64,000 nucleotides of DNA from NCBI RefSeq assembly GCF_003989665.1, contig NZ_RZIJ01000001.1, positions 124,001-188,000 of the forward strand. Direction: 5' to 3'. Positions 32,548-40,864 of this stretch are shown here, in pieces. Made by a program: the position numbers and the translations under genes. A model generated the notes under the pieces. That model saw nothing but the letters and a program-made list of their open reading frames with translations, was not told the origin of the DNA and searched no databases. The DNA comes from Azospirillum doebereinerae. Its GTDB lineage: Bacteria > Pseudomonadota > Alphaproteobacteria > Azospirillales > Azospirillaceae. Position 1 is the first letter of the stretch. Each line of letters opens with the position of its first letter.

Positions 32548-33201
32548 GTGGAAGGCTTGTGGGTGCTGGTTCAGGGGATCGTGCTCGGGTTCGCCATCGC
32601 CGCGCCCGTCGGGCCGATCGGCCTGCTGTGCATCCGCCGCACGCTGCGGTACGGGCCGCTGATGGGCTTCTTCACCGGGTTCGGCGCCGCCATCGCCGAC
32701 ACCATCTACGGCGCCATCGCCGCCTTCGGCGTGTCCACGGCGCTCGCCTTCCTGCGCGGGCATGAGACGGCCTTCCAGTTGGTCGGCGGCATCTTCCTGC
32801 TGGTCGTCGCCGTCCGCACCTTCCGCCAGCAGCCCGAGGCGGAGGAGCGCGAGGCGGCATCCGCCCCCGACAGCAAGAGCTGGATCGGCGGCTTCATGAC
32901 CGGCCTGTCGCTGACCCTGACCAACCCGGCGACCATCATGGCCTTCATCGCCATCTTCGCCGGCTTCGGGCTGGGCGGCACGCTGGACCGGGTGGAGGCC
33001 TCCACCCTGGTGCTGGGCGTGTTCCTGGGGGCGTCGCTGTGGTGGTTTACCCTGTCCATGGGCGTGGCGGCGGTGCGTCACCGCATTTCCGACCGGGGTT
33101 TGGTGATGCTGAACCATTGCACCGGCGTCGCGCTGGCCGGCTTCGGGCTGTGGGCGCTGGGCATGGCGGCGACAAGCGTCGTCGCGACGGCCGGCGGCTG
33201 A
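32548..33201 (+). CDS. LysE/RhtB-type exporter
   Basis: This roughly 217-residue membrane protein matches the LysE translocator family of amino acid and metabolite exporters: LVQGIVLGFAIAAPVGPIGLLCIRRTLRYG at the N-terminus, GAAIADTIYGAIAAFG, and SLTLTNPATIMAFIAIFAG. About six hydrophobic helices are visible. The start is uncertain: GTG at 32548 gives the usual short N-terminus, while an ATG at 32491 would add 19 residues rich in Arg. It ends six bases from the convergent DedA gene. Confidence 0.85.
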   Translation: MEGLWVLVQGIVLGFAIAAPVGPIGLLCIRRTLRYGPLMGFFTGFGAAIADTIYGAIAAFGVSTALAFLRGHETAFQLVGGIFLLVVAVRTFRQQPEAEEREAASAPDSKSWIGGFMTGLSLTLTNPATIMAFIAIFAGFGLGGTLDRVEASTLVLGVFLGASLWWFTLSMGVAAVRHRISDRGLVMLNHCTGVALAGFGLWALGMAATSVVATAGG

Positions 33202-33207
33202 TCCGTT

Positions 33208-33873
33208 TCAGCAGCCCGGCGACGGGGTCAGCGGCTGAGGCGCGGCGGCGCCGTTGCGCCCCTTGCGCAGCAGGCGCAGATGGCCGACCAGCCGGACCAG
33301 ATACAGACCGACCAGCAGCACCAGCAGACCGACCGTGAAGTAGCCAACCAAGGTGTGGGCGAAGGGCCAGGAGGACAGGGTGTAGCCGGTCCAGGCGAGC
33401 ACCAGCGTCCACACCACCGACCCGATCCCGGCGGCGAGGCAATAGTTCAGGATCGGCATCCGGCAGGCTCCGGCCGGGATCGAGATCAGGGTGCGCACCC
33501 CCGGCACCGGCTGCGAGAACAGAACGGCGAGGCCGCCGCGTTTCTCGAACCAGTCGGTGCTCCGCCGGACCTTCTTCGGGTGGATGGTCAGCCAGGGTCC
33601 GTAGGTCTTCAAAAAGGCCTCCAGCCGGTCGCGGCCCATCAGCCGGCTCGGCAGGAACCAGACGAGCTGCCCGACCAGGGAACCGAGCCCGCCCGCGAGC
33701 GCGATGCCGAGCAGGCTGTACTCGCCAGTCGCCGCGCCGATGCCGGCCAGCGGGATCACCGATTCGGCGGGCACCGGCGGCACGACGCGCGCCAGCACCA
33801 GAAGCAGGAAGATGCCCACATAATTGAGTTGGTGCATCACCTGCACCAGCCAGTCCGTCAGACCACCGCTCAT
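33208..33873 (-). CDS. DedA-family membrane protein
   Basis: This 221-residue inner membrane protein has the DedA/SNARE-associated domain: NYVGIFLLLVLARVVPPVPAE, LAGGLGSLVGQLVWFLPSRLMGRDR, WFEKRGGLAVLFSQPVPGVRTLISIPAG and a final helical pair. DedA proteins are implicated in lipid-carrier (undecaprenyl phosphate or phospholipid) flipping and membrane homeostasis. The key FxR/PxxR region VPGVRTLIS is intact. It is transcribed leftward, with its start about 100 bases from the next leftward gene. Confidence 0.9.
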   Translation of the reverse strand: MSGGLTDWLVQVMHQLNYVGIFLLLVLARVVPPVPAESVIPLAGIGAATGEYSLLGIALAGGLGSLVGQLVWFLPSRLMGRDRLEAFLKTYGPWLTIHPKKVRRSTDWFEKRGGLAVLFSQPVPGVRTLISIPAGACRMPILNYCLAAGIGSVVWTLVLAWTGYTLSSWPFAHTLVGYFTVGLLVLLVGLYLVRLVGHLRLLRKGRNGAAAPQPLTPSPGC

Positions 33874-33971
33874 CGTTCACCGCCCGCCATTGGCAAGAAG
33901 GTCGCCATGAGGGTGGAACGTTCCGGATACGGGGCGGTTCCAGGGGGCTGTTCCGATGGGGAACGGACTTC

Positions 33972-35273
33972 TCAGGCCGCCGGGGCCGTCGTGCCGCCCG
34001 CCAACAGCGCCCGCGCCTGCCCATGGGTGGCGATCCCGCGCTGGTCGAGCTGCACCAGCAGCCGCGCCGCCAACTCCGCCTGATGCAACGCCGCCGCGAA
34101 AGGGCCGTTCCCCGGCGACAATTGGAACGCCTGCACCAGCCGTTCGAGCGACGCCCCGGCCAGCGCCGGGTCCAGCGCCCCCGCCAGCGCACCGAGATCG
34201 AGCGAGGGGGGTAGTGCCGGGGGTGGCAGATCGGCGTTTTCGCAAGCCCGCGCCAGCGCCGCCAGCGCCGGGTCCACCCCGACGCCGACCACGACGCAAT
34301 GGTGCAGCGCCTCTTGGATTGCCGGCCAGACCTCGGCGAAGGGACGCGCGCCAGCGACGGTCTCCGTGGTGATCCCGTGGCGGGCGGCGGCCTCCGGCGC
34401 GACCGGGGTGGCGGGGTCGATCAGGATCGACAGCGACACGGTGCGGAACACCCGCGCCCCGGCCAAACGCATGGTGCCGACCGCGACGACCGGCCCCTCC
34501 CCCGGCTCCGCCCCGGCGGTCGCCACCCACAGGGCGACGAAGGGCAGGACCGCCAGCGGGTCGTCGTCGCCCAGCGGTTCCGCCGGCGGCGCCGGACGCA
34601 GGGACAGCGTGAACTTGCCCACCCCCGCCGCACCGGCCGCGTTGCGTCCGGAAAAGGCCAGGACCACCCCGGCGTTCAGGCCGAGATCGGCGATCCGCAC
34701 CGAAACCTCCGTGTTGTCGGTGCGGCGCAGCACCGCCGACACGGCGTCGCCGCCGCGCGCGCGTTCGATGGCGCGCAGCAGGTCGGCGCGGACCAGCGAC
34801 TGGCCGATGTCGGCCCCCTCCTCGGTGTCGAGCAGCCGGGCGGCGGCGGGGTTCAGCCGCTCGATCCGGCCATGGTCGTTGAGCAGGATCGTCGGCGCCT
34901 CGGTCAAGGACAGCATGGCGGAGACGCTCTTCTCCAACCGGCCGGGCATCGCCCGGTCCGGGCGGGAGGAGCGGGTCGCGGCCTGGGCCAACTGGCCGAC
35001 CTCGTCGTTCCGGCCGCGCGACGGAAACGCGGCGGCGCGTCCGGGCAGGCCGGACAGCGTGTCGCGCAGGCGGCCCAGATCGCGAAAATGCCGGCTGAGC
35101 GACGCGAAGGCGGCCCACAGCGCCAGCAGCCCAACCCCGGCCACCGCCATGTCCTGGATGTAGGCGGCTTGGTTGCTGCCGGTCATCCAGGCGATCTCCG
35201 CGCCCAGGAAGGCCAGCGCCGCCGCCGCCACCGCCAGCCCGACCATCGCCACCCGCCACGCGCCGCCCATCAT
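33972..35273 (-). CDS. Membrane PAS-type protein with degenerate epsilon-like exonuclease domain
   Basis: This 433-residue protein has two N-terminal transmembrane helices (about 8-28 and 42-58), a HAMP-like linker (60-100), a PAS domain (about 117-208; ILLNDHGRIERLNPAAARLL) and a C-terminal domain (about 243-412) resembling the DnaQ/epsilon 3'-5' exonuclease. The match includes IDPATPVAPEAAARHGI and the AALHQAELAARLL end. However the DEDDh catalytic set is largely lost: exo I DxE is W249-V-A251, exo II Asp334 and exo III His397 remain, and the last Asp is Ala402. It is probably a non-catalytic signalling or binding domain. The leftward gene has no obvious partner. Confidence 0.7.
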   Translation of the reverse strand: MMGGAWRVAMVGLAVAAAALAFLGAEIAWMTGSNQAAYIQDMAVAGVGLLALWAAFASLSRHFRDLGRLRDTLSGLPGRAAAFPSRGRNDEVGQLAQAATRSSRPDRAMPGRLEKSVSAMLSLTEAPTILLNDHGRIERLNPAAARLLDTEEGADIGQSLVRADLLRAIERARGGDAVSAVLRRTDNTEVSVRIADLGLNAGVVLAFSGRNAAGAAGVGKFTLSLRPAPPAEPLGDDDPLAVLPFVALWVATAGAEPGEGPVVAVGTMRLAGARVFRTVSLSILIDPATPVAPEAAARHGITTETVAGARPFAEVWPAIQEALHHCVVVGVGVDPALAALARACENADLPPPALPPSLDLGALAGALDPALAGASLERLVQAFQLSPGNGPFAAALHQAELAARLLVQLDQRGIATHGQARALLAGGTTAPAA

Positions 35274-35374
35274 CGGGGCCTCTCCCGCTGCATCTTCACC
35301 CTGTCCTTGAGATTACCCGCCCCGCTTGAAACAAAGAAGCGGCCCCGACGGTCCACCCTCAAAGAGAAACCGGC

Positions 35375-35536
35375 TCAGAGATAAAGGCCGGTCATCCGGA
35401 TGACGAGCCCGGCCAACGCGTCGCGCACATCCCCCGACAGGCCAAGCAGCAGGACAGCAACCGCCGCCACCAGCAGCGCGTGATCGAGGACCGGCAGATC
35501 GAGCCGGTTGCGGAAGGGATGAGGGAAACGGAGCAT
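35375..35536 (-). CDS. Small single-helix membrane protein, possibly Flp-pilin-like
   Basis: This 53-residue candidate begins MLRFPHPFRNRLDLPVLDH and has a long hydrophobic helix ALLVAAVAVLLLGL followed by an amphipathic segment. The layout (short positive N-terminus, Asp just before ALLVAA, single helix, short tail) is reminiscent of Flp/Fap pilins but the GxxxxEY processing site is not visible. It neighbours a TadG-like gene with a CtrA-type box between, which supports a pilus link. The evidence is limited; it could also be a spurious frame. Confidence 0.35.
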   Translation of the reverse strand: MLRFPHPFRNRLDLPVLDHALLVAAVAVLLLGLSGDVRDALAGLVIRMTGLYL

Positions 35537-35886
35537 GGACAGCCTCGCGTGCCGGATGGGGAGCATCGCGCGACTGTCCTCCGTCCAGACGAACAACATC
35601 TGAACGCAACCCGGATCGTTAATATTTGCCACAAACTTGTTTCATATCCCAAACACGGAGCGGAGCGGAGCGAAGACAAATCTTTCAAGCTCTTTCCAAC
35701 CCGGAGCGGCACGGCGGCATACAGCGGCGTCGTTTGGGCAAGGCTGGTTAACGTTTAAAATACAAACCAAACCTTCGTGCAAATTTTGTTGAAAATCCAG
35801 GTTCTCGCGCCCTTAAACCCATGTTAAGAGAAGGCCTCTTATCTTCAGACATCACATCCACACCGACGATTGCTTGGGAGGCCGGC
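35537..35886. other. Regulatory intergenic region upstream of the TadG-like gene
   Basis: A 350-bp region between the small leftward gene and the rightward TadG-like gene. It is AT-rich for this genome, especially 35610-35660 and 35740-35820, and carries the CtrA-type box at 35813-35827 and an additional GTTAACGTTTAA stretch at 35747-35758. A tandem GGAGC repeat (ACGGAGCGGAGCGGAGCG) is seen near 35656. No other gene is visible. Confidence 0.6.
35813..35827. promoter_or_regulatory. CtrA-type binding site
   Basis: TTAA-N7-TTAA exactly matches the CtrA consensus (TTAA at 35813-35816 and 35824-35827, spacer ACCCATG). It lies about 60 bases upstream of the TadG-like start, and Tad pilus genes are known CtrA targets in Caulobacter. 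The GC-rich background makes a chance match less likely. Confidence 0.55.
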
Positions 35887-36339
35887 ATGACCTTGGTCTA
35901 TCGTCCCTTGCCCTATGGGGGGCAGGAGGGCCGGCGGACGACGGGTCGACGTTTCGCGCTCGTTCTGACGCTGGCCTTGGCCGCACCGGCGATTCTGGGC
36001 GCCGGTTGCACCTTCGACGCCCTGCGCAGCTACGCGGTGCGGGCAAGGCTGTCGCAGGCGGTGGATTCGGCGGCGCTGGCCGGCGGGCGCGTGATGTTCG
36101 ATACCCAGCGCGACGGGCACATCCGCAGCTTCTTCGACAAGGCCTTTCCCAACGGCTTCCTCGGCGCCCACGCCGCCCCGCTGACCATCGCCGAGGACGC
36201 GACGGCCGGGACCTTGACGGTCAGCGGCCGCGCCTCGTTGAACGCCATGTTCCTGCGCCTGTTCGGCAACGCCGACATGACGGTTGAGGCGCGGTCGATC
36301 GTGCGCCGCGCCGTCCAGCACGCCCGCAAGGCGCAATGA
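35887..36339 (+). CDS. TadE/TadG-like pilus assembly protein
   Basis: This 150-residue protein has one membrane helix near the N-terminus (about 22-42, FALVLTLALAAPAILGAGC) and a domain typical of TadG-like minor pilins: LSQAVDSAALAGGRVMF followed by a FFDKAFPNGFLG segment and VEARSIVRRAV at the end. The rest of a tad cluster is not in this window. The start at 35887 follows GGGAGG; an ATG at 35821 would overlap the CtrA box and is less likely. A hairpin follows the stop immediately. Confidence 0.75.
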   Translation: MTLVYRPLPYGGQEGRRTTGRRFALVLTLALAAPAILGAGCTFDALRSYAVRARLSQAVDSAALAGGRVMFDTQRDGHIRSFFDKAFPNGFLGAHAAPLTIAEDATAGTLTVSGRASLNAMFLRLFGNADMTVEARSIVRRAVQHARKAQ

Positions 36340-36340
36340 G

Positions 36341-36364
36341 AAAAGGCGGCGTTTCCGCCGCCTT
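36341..36364. terminator. Terminator shared by the TadG-like and anti-sigma genes
   Basis: A 9-bp stem AAGGCGGCG/CGCCGCCTT with a TTTC loop lies between the two converging genes. The leftward strand continues with TTTT after the stem, so it is best for the anti-sigma gene ending at 36391. Confidence 0.7.
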
Positions 36365-36390
36365 CCTATTCCGTCGACCGTCTCTCGGCC

Positions 36391-37341
36391 TCAACTGTCC
36401 TTGGGCTTCTGGGTGTCGCTGATCGGTTGGACGCCGGCCGGTTGATCCTGTTGCTGCTGGGGCTGCTGTTGCTGCTCCTGCGGGCGCTGCTGGTCCTGCG
36501 GCGGGTCGCGGCGCGGCGGGCCGGCCTTGACGTCGCTGTAGACGGCCTTGGCGATCTCCAGCAACTCCTCCTTCGACAGGCGGCCGGCCAGCGCGTAGGC
36601 CAGCGGCCCTTCCACCCAGTAGAAGGTGGAGACGTCGCCGTTCTGCGTGAAGCTGAAATTGGCCGTGTTGCCCGACTGCGGCGCGCCGACGAACAGCGTG
36701 ATCCGCTTGTCCGCGTCGTTGATGTACATGTACTGCGCGCCGGCGCCCAGATCGGTTGGCAGCGACCGCCCGCCGATCAGCCGGAAACCGATCCGCCCCA
36801 GGTCGGGACCGAACACGTCGCGCCCCATGCGCTTGGACAGCCAGCCGTTCAGCTCGTCCTGATTGTCGGCGCCCAGTTCCACCTGGAAGCGTTCGTCGGA
36901 CGTGTAGAATCGATGGGCCTGCGTCGCCTCCTGCGCGAAGGTGGCGAGAGTCTGGCGCTGCTGCTGTTGCTGCTGGGCGACCGGCGAGGGCGCCTGGGTG
37001 CCCCGGCCGAACCAGCCGCCGCCGGCCCCGGCGACCACCAGCATCACCGCGGCGGCCCAGCGCACCACCGGACGGGCATGCCACGCCGGGCGGTTGTCGT
37101 TGAAGGCCAGCCGGCCCTTCAACCGGTCGGTCAGATCCTGTTCCGCGTCGGTCGGCGGCTCGCGCAGCACGGTGTCGAACAGATCGTGCAGCAGCGCCGT
37201 CTGAACCCGGTAGTCATCGGCCCGCCGCGCCGCCTCCGCGTCGTCGGCCAGCCAGCGCTCCACCGCCAGACGGCGGTTGCCGTCCAGCTGCCCGTCCACA
37301 TAAGCGTGGAGTTCGTCCTCGCTCACCCGTTGCACGCTCAT
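36391..37341 (-). CDS. Anti-sigma factor, membrane-anchored
   Basis: This 316-residue protein has a cytoplasmic N-terminal anti-sigma-like domain (about 1-60, ELHAYVDGQLDGNRRLAVERWL), one transmembrane helix (about 93-112), and a periplasmic part with glutamine-rich stretches near 122-130 and 285-305. No HxxxCxxC zinc motif is present, so it is not a ZAS-type factor. Its start overlaps the sigma gene stop (TGATG), the usual sign of translational coupling in an ECF sigma/anti-sigma pair. The signal sensed is unknown. Confidence 0.85.
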   Translation of the reverse strand: MSVQRVSEDELHAYVDGQLDGNRRLAVERWLADDAEAARRADDYRVQTALLHDLFDTVLREPPTDAEQDLTDRLKGRLAFNDNRPAWHARPVVRWAAAVMLVVAGAGGGWFGRGTQAPSPVAQQQQQQRQTLATFAQEATQAHRFYTSDERFQVELGADNQDELNGWLSKRMGRDVFGPDLGRIGFRLIGGRSLPTDLGAGAQYMYINDADKRITLFVGAPQSGNTANFSFTQNGDVSTFYWVEGPLAYALAGRLSKEELLEIAKAVYSDVKAGPPRRDPPQDQQRPQEQQQQPQQQQDQPAGVQPISDTQKPKDS

Positions 37342-37853
37342 CACTTCACCCGCCGGAGGGCAACGCCACCCTCGTTCGCCAGTTTCGTCCTGATCGCCTC
37401 GCGCGCCCGTGACAGGCGCGACATGACGGTCCCGATGGGCACGCCGAGCATCTCGGCGACCTCGTCGTATTTCAGGCCCTCCAGCGCCACCAGAAGCAGC
37501 ACCTTGCGCTGCTCCTCGGGCAACTCGTCCACCGCGCGCATCATCTCGCGCAGTTCGACGCGCTCCTCCTGCCGGGCCGGCGTGACCAGCTTCGATTCGA
37601 CGTCGTCGACGTCGACCTCGACCGGACGGGCGGCCTTGGAACGGACCTGATTGACGTGGACGTTGTGCAGGATGGTGAAAAGCCACGCCCGCAGGTTTGT
37701 CCCCGCCTGGAAGCTGTCGGAGCGCGCCACCGCGCGCGTCAACGCCTCCTGCACCAGATCCTCCGCGTCCGCACGGTTGTTGCGCAGCAAAGCCCGCGCG
37801 TAGCGCCGCAAGGACGCAATGTGGACTTCCAGATCGACCCCGAATTTGCTCAA
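37341..37853 (-). CDS. ECF-family RNA polymerase sigma factor
   Basis: This 170-residue sigma-70 family factor has region 2 (LRRYARALLRNNRADAEDLVQEALTRAV, with the -10 binding segment and AWLFTILHNVHVNQVRS) and region 4 (LPEEQRKVLLLVALEGLKYDEVAEMLGVPIGTVMSRLSRAREAI). It lacks the regions of housekeeping sigma factors. The start is TTG at 37853. The cognate anti-sigma is encoded directly downstream with overlapping codons. It is not EcfG-like by its neighbours (no PhyR/NepR here). Confidence 0.93.
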   Translation of the reverse strand: MSKFGVDLEVHIASLRRYARALLRNNRADAEDLVQEALTRAVARSDSFQAGTNLRAWLFTILHNVHVNQVRSKAARPVEVDVDDVESKLVTPARQEERVELREMMRAVDELPEEQRKVLLLVALEGLKYDEVAEMLGVPIGTVMSRLSRAREAIRTKLANEGGVALRRVK

Positions 37854-37987
37854 CCGCGCACCCGATCGTTTCGGTCACGCCATGGCTTGGCGCCATGGCA
37901 ACCCTCGCCGACGAAGAGGTCGGGAGGGACGACGCGGCGCCGCAATCCAGGGCCGGGCCGGTGAAGGACCCGATGCATATGGGTGCG

Positions 37988-38013
37988 AACGCGCGTGTCG
38001 CTTCCTTTATTCC
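37988..38013 (-). promoter_or_regulatory. Possible ECF-type promoter of the sigma/anti-sigma pair
   Basis: Reading leftward, GGAAT (38013-38009) and CGTT (37991-37988) are separated by 17 bases. This is one mismatch from the GGAAC-N16-17-CGTT class of alphaproteobacterial ECF promoters, about 135 bases upstream of the sigma gene. Autoregulation would be expected for such pairs. Confidence 0.3.
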
Positions 38014-38073
38014 AGACTTTTGTCGGCGTGCATCAAAATTCCGGCGAAACCGTGGCGATGGCCCGGAAAGATG

Positions 38074-38733
38074 TCAGCCGCAGCCCCCGCAGGCGACCGA
38101 CGCGACCCGGTGCGAGGCGGGCTTCAGCGGCGGCTTGGGGACCGGCTTGACCGGCGGGAAGACGGCAGCCGGGGTCGGGCGCAGGCCCGAGAGCGTCCGC
38201 TCGGTCTCGTCCAGGAAGGCGACGAGGCTACGCCACGGCCCGGTGTCGGCGATGCCGCGCCAGTCGCAGCCGAACAGGCCGGAGATCAGCCAGCCGCAGA
38301 GCAGCACGACGACGAGCTGTTCGGAAAAGCCGCCGGTCTTGATGATCGGCAGCGCGAAGGTGCGCCGCCGCTTCAACGGGTAGAGCAGCGGCAGCCCGGC
38401 CGGCGACAGCAGATCGCCCGCCAGATGCATGATGTAACCGACCAGGAAGGGGGCGGTGAACCGCGTGTATACGCCGCTTTCCAGCAGCACCCAGGCGCAG
38501 GCGCCGACCGCCAGCAGGGAATGGGTGATGCCCCGATGGCCGAAGACGATGGAGATCGGGACGGAGATCGGCTTCAACCGGCTGCCCAGCGCCGATTTCG
38601 GATGGTCGATGTCGGGCGCCAGGGATCCCAGCACCGCCATGCCCAGCGCCAGCGGGTCGAGCGCCGGCAATCCGAACCGGGCCGACAGCCATGTCCAGGT
38701 CGCGGTGCCGACGATGATGTGCGAGGACGCCAT
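38074..38733 (-). CDS. YdjM-like metal-dependent membrane hydrolase (DUF457)
   Basis: This 219-residue integral membrane protein has the DUF457/YdjM pattern: MASSHIIVGTATWTW at the start, GSLAPDIDHPKS (about 36-47), FGHRGITHSLLA (about 64-75) and GYIMHLAGDLLSPAG. The His/Asp residues suggest a metal site near the membrane surface. Family members are annotated as metal-dependent hydrolases but the reaction is not established. The C-terminal tail is Pro-rich and ends with a CGGCG stretch. The start at 38733 is chosen by homology. Confidence 0.82.
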   Translation of the reverse strand: MASSHIIVGTATWTWLSARFGLPALDPLALGMAVLGSLAPDIDHPKSALGSRLKPISVPISIVFGHRGITHSLLAVGACAWVLLESGVYTRFTAPFLVGYIMHLAGDLLSPAGLPLLYPLKRRRTFALPIIKTGGFSEQLVVVLLCGWLISGLFGCDWRGIADTGPWRSLVAFLDETERTLSGLRPTPAAVFPPVKPVPKPPLKPASHRVASVACGGCG

Positions 38734-38884
38734 CACGACGCGCCGCCCTCCTCCGCTGCCCGCACCTTCGGTCCCTCTCCACGGTCTCCGCGTCTGCCGT
38801 GGCACGGAAAACGGAGGGGAATCCTAGCATCGGAACGGAGTCGGAACAACCATGCGGTGCGTGTGGCGGACCGAAAAGAATCGT

Positions 38885-38923
38885 CCGGACCCCGCTCTCC
38901 CGCAATGGGCGAGAGGGGTCCGG
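38885..38923 (-). terminator. Hairpin terminator of prpE
   Basis: A long imperfect hairpin begins 16 bases past the prpE stop, with a perfect outer stem CCGGACCCC/GGGGTCCGG and a GAGAG/CTCTC-type inner part. Leftward it is followed by ACGATTCTTTTC. Confidence 0.55.
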
Positions 38924-38938
38924 GAACGAATCGTGGCC

Positions 38939-40864
38939 CTACGCCGCCTCGCCGCCGGCCGAGGCGTAGCCGAGCGTCTGCAACGCCTCGGCGATCTCCG
39001 GCAGAATGCCCGGATCGTCGATGGTCGCCGGCATCTTGTAGTCCTGGCTGTCGGCGATCTTCTGCATGGTGCCGCGCAGGATCTTGCCCGAGCGGGTCTT
39101 GGGCAGGCGTTCCACCACCAGGGCGCGCTTGAAGTCGGCGACCGGGCCGATGCGGTCGCGCACCAGTTGGACCACCTCCTTGACGATATCGGCGTGCGGA
39201 CGGTCGACCCCGGCCTTCAGGCAGACGAAGCCCAGCGGCACCTGCCCCTTGAGCGCGTCGGCGACGCCGATCACAGCACACTCCGCCACGTCCTTATGGC
39301 TCGCCAGCACCTCCTCCATCGCGCCGGTGGACAGGCGGTGGCCGGCGACGTTGATGATGTCGTCGGTCCGCGCCATCACGTAGACGTAGCCGTCGTCGTC
39401 GATGAAGCCGGCGTCGCCGGTCTGGTAATAGCCGGGGTAGTCGGCGAGGTAGGATTTCTTGAAGCGCTCGTCGGCGTTCCACAGCGTCGGCAGCGTGCCC
39501 GGCGGCAGCGGCAGCTTGACGCAGATGGCGCCGATGTCGCCGCGCGGCACCTCCTGCAACTCGGCGTTCAGCACCCGCACGTCCCAGCCCGGCATCGGCC
39601 GCGTCGCCGAGCCGTACTTGATCGGGAACAGGTGGACGCCCAGCGGGTTGCCGGAGATCGCCCAACCGGTCTCGGTCTGCCACCAATGGTCGATGACCGG
39701 AACCTTCAGGTTGTCCTCGGCCCAGTGCAGCGTGTCGGGGTCCGACCGCTCGCCGGCCAGGAACAGGGCGCGGAACTGCGACAGGTCGTATTTCTTGAGG
39801 TAGGTCGCGTCCGGATCCTCGCGCTTGATAGCGCGGAAGGCGGTGGGGGCGGTGAACAGCGTGCCGACCTTGTGCTGTTCGATCACCCGCCAGAAGGTGC
39901 CGGGATCGGGGGTGCCGACCGGCTTGCCCTCGAACACCACCGTCGTGGCGCCGGTCAGCAGCGGCGCGTAGACGATGTAGGAATGGCCGACCACCCAGCC
40001 CACGTCCGAGGCCGCCCAATACACCTCGCCGGGCTGGACGTTGTAGATGTTCCTCATGGTCCAGCGCAGCGCCACCGCGTGGCCGCCGTTGTCGCGCACC
40101 ACGCCCTTGGGCTGGCCGGTCGTGCCCGAGGTGTAGAGGATGTAGAGCGGGTCGGTCGCCTTGACGGGCACGCAGTCCGCCGGCTCGGCCCTCGCCACCG
40201 CCTCGGCCCAGTCCACGTCGCGGCCCTCGACCAGCGTCGCGGTCTCCTGCGGGCGCTGGTGGACGATGACGGTGGAGGGCTTGTGCGCGGCCAGCTCGAT
40301 GGCGGCGTCGAGCATCGGCTTGTATTTGATGATGCGGTTGGTCTCGATGCCGCAGGACGCCGCGACGATCGCCTTGGGCGTGGAATCGTCGATGCGGGTC
40401 GCCAGCTCGTTGGGGGCGAAGCCGCCGAACACCACCGAATGCACCGCGCCCAGACGCGCGCAGGCCAACATGGCGACGACCGATTGCGGGATCATCGGCA
40501 TGTAGAGCAGGACGCGGTCGCCCTTCTCCACGCCCTGGGCGCGCAGCGCGCCGGCGAAGCGCGCGACTTGGTCCTGAAGCTCGGCGTAGGTGATGGTCTG
40601 GACGGTCTGCGTCACCGGGCTGTCGTAGATGATCGCCGCCTGGTCGCCGCGCCCGTCCTCGACGTGGCGGTCGACCGCGTTGTGGCAGGTGTTCAGCTCG
40701 GCGCCGGGGAACCAGCGGTAGAAGGGCGGCGCGCTGTCGTCGAGCACCTTGTCCCACGGCTTGGACCAGGCGATGTCCTTGGCGGCGTCACCCCAGAATC
40801 CCTCGGGATCCGACAGGGAGCGGGCGTGCATCTGGTTGAAGAGTTCGGCTGTGTTCGGGCTCAT
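38939..40864 (-). CDS. prpE: Propionyl-CoA synthetase (acyl-CoA synthetase)
   Basis: This 641-residue AMP-forming acyl-CoA synthetase resembles PrpE more than Acs: PPFYRWFPGAELNTCHNAVDRH near the N-terminus, the P-loop YILYTSGTTGQPKGVVRDNGGHAVAL, and WAASDVGWVVGHSYIVYAPL. The catalytic Lys, a common acetylation target, is in KTRSGKILRGTM near the C-terminus. It activates propionate (and probably acetate) to the CoA thioester. The start at 40864 is the ATG matching family length. It stands alone with a terminator downstream. Confidence 0.9.
   Translation of the reverse strand: MSPNTAELFNQMHARSLSDPEGFWGDAAKDIAWSKPWDKVLDDSAPPFYRWFPGAELNTCHNAVDRHVEDGRGDQAAIIYDSPVTQTVQTITYAELQDQVARFAGALRAQGVEKGDRVLLYMPMIPQSVVAMLACARLGAVHSVVFGGFAPNELATRIDDSTPKAIVAASCGIETNRIIKYKPMLDAAIELAAHKPSTVIVHQRPQETATLVEGRDVDWAEAVARAEPADCVPVKATDPLYILYTSGTTGQPKGVVRDNGGHAVALRWTMRNIYNVQPGEVYWAASDVGWVVGHSYIVYAPLLTGATTVVFEGKPVGTPDPGTFWRVIEQHKVGTLFTAPTAFRAIKREDPDATYLKKYDLSQFRALFLAGERSDPDTLHWAEDNLKVPVIDHWWQTETGWAISGNPLGVHLFPIKYGSATRPMPGWDVRVLNAELQEVPRGDIGAICVKLPLPPGTLPTLWNADERFKKSYLADYPGYYQTGDAGFIDDDGYVYVMARTDDIINVAGHRLSTGAMEEVLASHKDVAECAVIGVADALKGQVPLGFVCLKAGVDRPHADIVKEVVQLVRDRIGPVADFKRALVVERLPKTRSGKILRGTMQKIADSQDYKMPATIDDPGILPEIAEALQTLGYASAGGEAA

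Noticed and set aside
35821..36339. Earlier ATG start for the TadG-like gene at 35821
   Set aside because: It overlaps the CtrA-type box and lacks a ribosome site, while the ATG at 35887 follows GGGAGG.
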